Assembly (NCBI RefSeq): GCF_000230695.2
Contig: NC_020541.1
Span: forward strand, 2,108,001-2,172,000
Length of the DNA: 64,000 nt
From: Rhodanobacter denitrificans
Lineage (GTDB): Bacteria; Pseudomonadota; Gammaproteobacteria; Xanthomonadales; Rhodanobacteraceae
Reading direction: 5' to 3'
Within the stretch, counting starts at the first letter, position 1; every line of letters begins with the position of its first letter. A program made the position numbers and the translations under genes. This document shows, piece after piece, positions 58,885 through 64,000 of the stretch. The notes under the pieces are model-generated. The model was not told the origin of the DNA, did no database searches, and worked only from the letters and a program-made list of their open reading frames with translations.

Positions 58885-61761
58885 ATGTCGATCCTGCCCA
58901 ATCGTCGTCTCCTCACCGTTGCTTTGGCCACCGCCCTGTCCGCCGCGCTGAGCGCGTGCGGCGGTGGCGGTGGCGGCAGCAACGTTCGGCCGACCCCCCC
59001 GCCTCCGCCGCCGGCTCCGGCTCCTGCGCCGGCCCCTGCGCCCGCACCGGCCCCCGCTCCCGGCCCGACGCCGTCGACGGACTGCGCGAGCTACGCAGGC
59101 ATCCAGTGCAACCAGCTCACCCCGGCCAATGTCGTCAGAGCATGGGCGGTCGGCGGCACGGCGACGAGCAATCAGGGTCAGGGCGTGAAGGTCGGCATCC
59201 TGGATACCGGTGCGGACGCCACGAACGCCGGTCTGACCAACCGCATCAGTTGGTTCAAGGACTATGTGACGCCGAGCAACACCACGCCGACCGATCCGAA
59301 CGGCCACGGCACGTCGATCGCCGAGATCCTCGGTGGCGTCGCCAACCCGAACGGTGTCATCAACGCTTCGACTGGCACGACGGCGTATCCGTTCGAGGGC
59401 GGCGTTGCGCCGCAGTCCAGTCTCTACATCGCCCGTGTGGGCGATGCCACCGGCACGTTCCAGAGCACCCTCGTTCCCGCCGCACTGAACGACCTGATGG
59501 CCCAGGGCGTGCGCCTGTTCAACAACTCCTATGGTTCGACGACGGCGATCACCAGCGTCACGGCATCCGACAGCACCGTGCAGTGGGACGCGCAGAACCT
59601 CGGCCCGATCATCAGCGGGGGCGGCTTGATGGTGTTTGCCGCCGGCAACGATGGACATTCGCAGCCCAGCATCGAAGCGGGCCTGCCGTACTACGTGCCC
59701 ACGCTGCAAAAGGGTTGGCTGGCCGTGGTCAACGTCGCGCTGGACGGCAACGGGCACGTTACGGGCCTGGCCACGCCCACGGGTGATGCGTCCAACGCTT
59801 GCGGCGTTGCTGCCGCCTGGTGCCTTGCCGCGCCTGGCTACGACACTTTCACGCCGGTGGCCAACACGGAGTTCAAGACGGGCGCAGGCAACGGCACGTC
59901 GGCATCCGCGGCGGTCGTGTCGGGCGTGGCCGCGCTGGTGTGGCAGCGGTTCCCGTGGATGACGGCCAACAACGTGCAGGAAACCCTGCTGGGTACGGCC
60001 ACCGCACTGGGTGATCCGGCTCTGTTCGGCTACGGCCTGGTCGACGCCGCGGCGGCGGTCCATGGTCCGGGCAAGTTCGACTGGGGCGTGTTCGACGCCA
60101 CCGTGCCCTCGGGCACGTCCGCCACCTTCTCCAACGCGATCAGCGGCACCGGCAGCCTGCAGCTCGACGGCGCCGGCTCGCTCACCTTGTCCGGTGCCGA
60201 CACCTACTCGGGTGGCACCGTGATCAATGGCGGCACGCTGTCGGTTGATGGCTCGCTGGCCTCGGATGTGACCGTCAACGCTGGCGGCACTCTCGCCGGT
60301 GCTGGCGTCATCCATGCCAACGTCACCAACAGCGGAACGGTCAGCACCGCGGGCGGCGCGCTGGCGATCGGCGGCAACTATTCGCCGGCGGCGACGGGCA
60401 ACACCGCCATCACGATCGGCACGCCCCTACAGGTTGCGGGCACGGCCACGCTCAATGGGTCCGTGGTGACGGCCACTGTGCCGTCCACCTACACGCCCAA
60501 GAGCGTGGAGCCGCTGGTGCAGGCCAGCGTGCTTACCGGCACGTTCGGCAAGCTGGCCTTGACCGGAAGCGTCTACCTGGGCGGCACGCTGTCCTACACG
60601 GCGACGGAAGCTGATGTCGCGCTGTCGCGAACCTCGATCGCCAGTGTCGCCACGCAGTACATGCCGGCGCTGGCTACCACGCAGCAGACCGCCCAGCACA
60701 TCGAGGGCGCGCTGCAGCAGGCGGACGAGTGGGCGGTCAACGATCCGTCCGGCCACGCGGCGTTCCTTGCGGCGGCCAATGAGTTCCTCCATGCGGCTTC
60801 GACGCCCGAAGCTGTCGCCTCGATCAACAGCCTGTCCGGCCAGATCCTCGCATCGTCGCAGGCTCTCACCTTCGCGCAGGCGGGCATCGTCAACCGTACC
60901 CTGGCCAATCGTCTGCAGGACGCGCACGGCGGCGGGAGCGGGGCATGGGTGCAGGGCACTGGCGTGAGCGGCGACATCGCGCGCAGCGGGTATGCGACGG
61001 GCAGCTACGACGGCGGTGGCGCCATCGCCGGCTACGATACGACGCTCGGTGACCAGTTCACCGCGGGCGCGGCGCTGACCTGGAACCGCGTGGCGTCGAC
61101 CTACACGCTGGGTGCTGGCAGCAGCAGCACGCGCAGCGAGGGCGTCTCGCTCTACGGTCGCTATGACACGGGCACCGCGTACCTTGCCGGCCGTATCGGG
61201 CGGGACTGGGTGCGGGCAGACGTCAACCGCTGGGGCCTGCTCGGTACGCAGAGTGCTGCGATCCAGAGTGACCGGCAGGACCACCTGACCGCGGCCTACG
61301 CCGAGGCTGGCTATGCCTTGCACGGCTCATTCGATGTCACGCCCTTCGTCGGTATCGACGCGGCACGCCTGCGCCGTGGCGCGATCGACGAGCAGGGCGC
61401 GGGTGGCTTCGGCATCGCTGCCGGCGCGCACACCTTCGACCAAACCGCCGGCATCCTGGGCGCCCGGCTCGGCCGCGTGTGGTCCTCCGACGATGGACAG
61501 ATCAGCGTGCAGGGCTATGCCCTGTGGAAGCACCTGTTCAGTGGCCAGTCCCTCGGCTTCACCGCGGCCTACGCGGGCGCCCCGGATGCCACCTTCACGT
61601 TGGAGGGCGTCAACGCGCCGAGCAACAGCGGATGGGTTGGCATCGGCATCGCTGCCGATCGCGGCAACGGCTGGTCGTGGTTCGGCAACGTGGACGGTCA
61701 GGTGGCTGGCCACGGCACCAAGGCGGCCGCTGTGAGCGCAGGCGTGCGGTATCGCTTCTAG
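58885..61761 (+). CDS. Lipoprotein subtilisin autotransporter (958 aa)
   Basis: The start at 58885 has GGAG 7 bases upstream. The signal peptide ends in LSAC (lipid Cys25), followed by polyglycine and a Pro/Ala-rich spacer. An S8 subtilase domain spans about 65-400, with Asp107 (ILDTGAD), His141 (GHGTSIAEI) and Ser339 (GNGTSASAAV). An autotransporter-associated repeat follows (about 440-480, GGTVINGGTLSVDG). A C-terminal beta-barrel of about 270 residues ends in YRF. A lipidated subtilisin autotransporter recalls Neisseria NalP. It lies inside the pilus operon and may process surface proteins, pilins included; that is inference. Confidence 0.92.
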   Translation: MSILPNRRLLTVALATALSAALSACGGGGGGSNVRPTPPPPPPAPAPAPAPAPAPAPAPGPTPSTDCASYAGIQCNQLTPANVVRAWAVGGTATSNQGQGVKVGILDTGADATNAGLTNRISWFKDYVTPSNTTPTDPNGHGTSIAEILGGVANPNGVINASTGTTAYPFEGGVAPQSSLYIARVGDATGTFQSTLVPAALNDLMAQGVRLFNNSYGSTTAITSVTASDSTVQWDAQNLGPIISGGGLMVFAAGNDGHSQPSIEAGLPYYVPTLQKGWLAVVNVALDGNGHVTGLATPTGDASNACGVAAAWCLAAPGYDTFTPVANTEFKTGAGNGTSASAAVVSGVAALVWQRFPWMTANNVQETLLGTATALGDPALFGYGLVDAAAAVHGPGKFDWGVFDATVPSGTSATFSNAISGTGSLQLDGAGSLTLSGADTYSGGTVINGGTLSVDGSLASDVTVNAGGTLAGAGVIHANVTNSGTVSTAGGALAIGGNYSPAATGNTAITIGTPLQVAGTATLNGSVVTATVPSTYTPKSVEPLVQASVLTGTFGKLALTGSVYLGGTLSYTATEADVALSRTSIASVATQYMPALATTQQTAQHIEGALQQADEWAVNDPSGHAAFLAAANEFLHAASTPEAVASINSLSGQILASSQALTFAQAGIVNRTLANRLQDAHGGGSGAWVQGTGVSGDIARSGYATGSYDGGGAIAGYDTTLGDQFTAGAALTWNRVASTYTLGAGSSSTRSEGVSLYGRYDTGTAYLAGRIGRDWVRADVNRWGLLGTQSAAIQSDRQDHLTAAYAEAGYALHGSFDVTPFVGIDAARLRRGAIDEQGAGGFGIAAGAHTFDQTAGILGARLGRVWSSDDGQISVQGYALWKHLFSGQSLGFTAAYAGAPDATFTLEGVNAPSNSGWVGIGIAADRGNGWSWFGNVDGQVAGHGTKAAAVSAGVRYRF

Positions 61762-61770
61762 GAGTTGGGC

Positions 61771-61804
61771 GGTGGCGTCGGCCCGGGCAGGGGTCGGCGC
61801 CACC
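61771..61804 (+). terminator. Possible stem-loop after the autotransporter gene
   Basis: GGTGGCG and CGCCACC pair across a GC-rich 20-base interior in the gap before the PilM-like gene. AATTTC follows. The loop is long, so this is a weak call. Confidence 0.3.
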
Positions 61805-61846
61805 AATTTCACCAGGACCCATTGATGTGTTGTGGAGAGCGCCGTT

Positions 61847-62905
61847 ATGGCACTGAAATTTCTTGTGGGTCTGCTCGTCGTGATGATGCTCGGCATTTCG
61901 GGCGTATACCTGAGTAACCAGCACTCCGTAACCGCGAACGCCGATACCCAAGCATATGGCGCAAATGCCATGATGCTCGGCAATCTCGCATCCCACTATG
62001 CTGCCAAGAATCCGTCCGTCACCGGAGTGGAATCCCCGGCCGCGCTGTCGGCGCCGCCGTACTACGTGCCGCAGCCCGGGCTGACCGCGTATGTCTCGCA
62101 GGGGAGCGCGTACGTTTATCTGGCTCCGAATGGGCCGGTGGCTCCCAGCGCCAGCCTGCGCGATGTGGCTACTCACACGCGCAACGTCCTGGCCGGCATC
62201 AAGCAGGCGAGTGGGGCCATCCTCGACGCCACCGGCACTGTCGTAGCGTCCGGCGTTCCGGCGGCGATTCCGAACGGGAGCATGGTTCTCGTGGCTAGGG
62301 CCGTGGGGCCCTCGTCGGCGCAGACGCCGCCAGCGAGAGGCGCACCGGCGTCGTTGGCTGCATTAACTACTGGCGCCGCAATCGGTGGTCCTTCGTCGTA
62401 CGGTAATCCGACAGGCGCCTACGTTGGCTGGAATCCGAGTACGCCACTGCCGCCGGCTGCGCCACCGCTTCCACCGCCGCCGCCGCCACCGCCGCCGTAC
62501 ATCAAGGCGGACGACCCTTCGGCCTGCTACGCGACAGGCGGCATGCCCTACACCGTCACCCCCAGCGCGATCTATTCCGGCGTCGGGGCTGCGAATTTTT
62601 ATGGTGGCGCGGTCAACTACTTTAGGGGCACCACCACCGCCCGCGGTACGGCGACCGGAAGCTACCACTTCACGATCGCTTTCAATGGGGCTACTCAATC
62701 GCTGTCGCTCACGTGCACCCGCTTGAACACGGACAACACAACGATCGGCGATGACTGTTCGTACAACCAGGACTTCAACGTTGGAGGGGGCACGTTCAAC
62801 ATCGCCTTCGATTCAACGTCGCCGCTGAAGCAGGACTGGGTAGTTGGAGCGCTAGCACCGTATTCCGCGGGCGTCACCATTACGCAGAAGAACTGCAACC
62901 CCTGA
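61847..62905 (+). CDS. PilM-like pilus protein with C-terminal extension (352 aa)
   Basis: The start at 61847 follows GGAG by 9 bases. One N-terminal helix (LKFLVGLLVVMMLGISGVYL) is followed by NAMMLGNLASHYAAKNPSVTG and YVSQGSAYVYLAPNGP, the layout of R64-type PilM (about 145 residues), down to PAAIPNGSMVLVA. A Pro-rich hinge (about residues 203-222) and a new C-terminal strand-rich domain of about 130 residues with four cysteines follow; R64 PilM lacks it. It is the last gene before the terminator. The extension might be surface exposed. Confidence 0.6.
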   Translation: MALKFLVGLLVVMMLGISGVYLSNQHSVTANADTQAYGANAMMLGNLASHYAAKNPSVTGVESPAALSAPPYYVPQPGLTAYVSQGSAYVYLAPNGPVAPSASLRDVATHTRNVLAGIKQASGAILDATGTVVASGVPAAIPNGSMVLVARAVGPSSAQTPPARGAPASLAALTTGAAIGGPSSYGNPTGAYVGWNPSTPLPPAAPPLPPPPPPPPPYIKADDPSACYATGGMPYTVTPSAIYSGVGAANFYGGAVNYFRGTTTARGTATGSYHFTIAFNGATQSLSLTCTRLNTDNTTIGDDCSYNQDFNVGGGTFNIAFDSTSPLKQDWVVGALAPYSAGVTITQKNCNP

Positions 62906-62920
62906 TCGGCCCCAAGCCTA

Positions 62921-62956
62921 CCCAGGCGGCCCAACCGTGGCCGCTTGGGCTTTTTC
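62921..62956 (+). terminator. Rho-independent terminator of the pilus operon
   Basis: CCCAGGCGGCC pairs with GGCCGCTTGGG (one G-U) around a 7-base loop and is followed by CTTTTTC. It starts 16 bases after the stop of the PilM-like gene. This is the clearest intrinsic terminator in the window. Confidence 0.85.
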
Positions 62957-63022
62957 ATTTCAGGTGCGATGCCGTATCAGGGCGCGTCGCACTGCCCAAT
63001 GCGTGAATCGGAGCCAAACAGC

Positions 63023-63604
63023 ATGAGCACGTTCTATACGTCCTGCCCGGCGGTTCGCCGAAGCATCGAGACCTTCACGCAGTTCATTTTGGTCGGCGGT
63101 GAGACACAGCGAGTGGAGTTCACCAGGCCGATCGTCTGGATCCAGGAGAGCGAGTCGCAGCTGCTGTTTTTGCACGGCGGTGAAATCCTTGAAGTGGGCG
63201 AGACCCACAATGATTTCTACGGCTACCTGAGTTCCATGGACTTTACCGAGGAAGTGGCCCGGCTCATGCGGAAGTTTCAGATCACCGCGGAGTCGAGCTT
63301 GGAACTGGTGGTGGCCACGCGCGTGGCGCAGCGTCCTGCGCGCGAGACGGAGGAGTGCGTGGCGTACAACGTATCCCGCAGCCCGAGGCATAAGGCCATG
63401 TACGCCTACTTGGAAGACGACTGGCGCCAGCACGCTGTGGAAGACGGCGAGGAGCGACTGCGCCGTCTCGGGGAGTGCATGCTTGGCCAGGCCCACACGT
63501 GGTCGAGTCGTTTGTCGCCGGACGACAACGCTGCCTTGGCGACCGCTTTTGTGAACCGCTGGCAAGTGATCTCAGATGCACCATTGCGTTCAAGTGCAGC
63601 GTGA
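63023..63604 (+). CDS. Hypothetical protein (193 aa)
   Basis: The start at 63023 (MSTFYTSCPAVRRSIETFTQ) is preceded by GGAG at 12 bases; an upstream ATG at 62999 is also possible. The first 80 residues are mixed alpha/beta (FILVGGETQRVEF, then IVWIQESESQLLFLHGG) and the rest is helical and acidic with several Arg. No signal peptide or catalytic motif. It follows the terminator and so has its own promoter. Not recognised. Confidence 0.65.
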   Translation: MSTFYTSCPAVRRSIETFTQFILVGGETQRVEFTRPIVWIQESESQLLFLHGGEILEVGETHNDFYGYLSSMDFTEEVARLMRKFQITAESSLELVVATRVAQRPARETEECVAYNVSRSPRHKAMYAYLEDDWRQHAVEDGEERLRRLGECMLGQAHTWSSRLSPDDNAALATAFVNRWQVISDAPLRSSAA

Positions 63605-63960
63605 TCCACACGGGCATTGACCGGCGAGTCAATAGCCACGCGGAATTGTCCGTCAAGGAAGCACGGCGTCGCTGCGGTGCTCGATCGCCAGCTTGAGTAC
63701 GCAGGTATTGTTCGTGGCGTCACGGGATCGCACGCGAGAGCCGCGCACAAGCTTGCCTTGCACCCGTTGGAGGGCGAGAGGTTTGATGGATGGTGGCGCG
63801 GCGCCTGCTCCGTGGCTGAGTTGCGACAATACGGTCGCGGCCACGGATCGGGCTGGCGAGACATTGGCGGGCATGTTCTGATCGCTGCGGCGTGATCGCG
63901 GCGGCGACCTGCCGCGCCAGATACCATCGCCCCTTCACCGCCTCTCACGGGAATTGAAGC
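63605..63960. other. Stretch without a confident gene
   Basis: A plus-strand frame from about 63680 to 63895 translates to a protein-like stretch (for example RFDGWWRGACSVAELRQ), but it lacks a ribosome binding site and third-position bias is not convincing. Minus-strand frames are no better. The last 65 bases should hold the promoter and ribosome binding site of the gene starting at 63961. Confidence 0.3.
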
Positions 63961-64000
63961 ATGACCAAGCCGACTGCCGCGGGGCTTCGCCGCTATCCCT
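63961..64000 (+). CDS. Start of a gene cut by the window end
   Basis: ATG at 63961 follows a GGGAATTGAAG sequence and opens a frame (MTKPTAAGLRRYP) that runs off the window. Too short to identify. Confidence 0.4.
   Translation, partial: MTKPTAAGLRRYP

Noticed and set aside
58879..60315. Minus-strand frame of 478 codons opposite the autotransporter
   Set aside because: Antisense shadow; the plus frame has the catalytic triad and the signal peptide.
63653..63938. Minus-strand frames near the right end
   Set aside because: Several overlapping frames exist on both strands, none with a start signal or clear codon bias.

Overview
The window is 64 kb of GC-rich DNA (roughly two-thirds G+C by eye) carrying a large conjugative element of a gammaproteobacterial host. 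I would guess Xanthomonadales, from the base composition, the codon use and the style of the autotransporter; this is an inference without a database search. An actin-type partition locus argues for a large plasmid. No replication initiator, integrase, attachment site, rRNA, tRNA or CRISPR array is visible, so an integrative conjugative element is not excluded.

Layout. (1) 0.1-13.0 kb, all on the minus strand: fourteen closely packed genes. They include a DinG-type Fe-S helicase, a Ref-type HNH nuclease, a DUF262 protein translationally coupled to a 962-residue protein of unknown function, a zinc-ribbon protein and several unknown genes. (2) 13.0-13.7 kb: a non-coding partition and regulatory region with an inverted-repeat operator and a striking array of TGCC tetranucleotides spaced 10 bp apart. 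(3) 13.7-18.1 kb, plus strand: a ParM/StbA-like actin ATPase, a candidate ParR, a membrane-anchored lytic transglycosylase, and a pair resembling FlhD/FlhC (SetCD/AcaCD-type activators of transfer). (4) 18.2-40.9 kb: a nearly complete F-type conjugation apparatus in the order traF-like, traH, traG, (two small minus-strand membrane/lipoprotein genes), traL, E, K, B, V, pilin, traC, trbI, S26 peptidase, trbC-traW fusion, csrA, traU, an unknown exported protein, MOBH relaxase traI, coupling protein traD, an unknown gene, and a DUF4400-like membrane protein. (5) 41.0-43.8 kb, minus strand: a UvrD-like helicase coupled to an unknown protein. (6) 44.3-48.4 kb: ssb, a candidate single-strand annealing protein and a Fe-S exonuclease, then two small unknown genes preceded by hairpin-rich leaders. 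(7) 48.7-62.9 kb: an IncI/R64-like type IVb thin-pilus operon (pilL/TcpQ, pilN, pilP-like, pilO, pilP, pilQ, pilR, pilS, pilV, a PilT-like transglycosylase) into which a lipoprotein subtilisin autotransporter is inserted before a PilM-like protein and a strong terminator. (8) 63.0-64.0 kb: one unknown gene and the first codons of another.

How the parts fit together. The FlhDC-like pair probably switches on the tra operon; a CsrA homologue inside that operon offers a post-transcriptional layer. TraI nicks, TraD couples and TraC powers the F-type channel and pilus. No traN is seen, so the PilV-tipped thin pilus may supply recipient contact, as it does for R64 in liquid. The ssb/annealing/exonuclease genes, Ref, DinG and the UvrD-like helicase form a DNA-processing set suited to a newly arrived single strand. 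ParM/ParR and the phased array would secure segregation.
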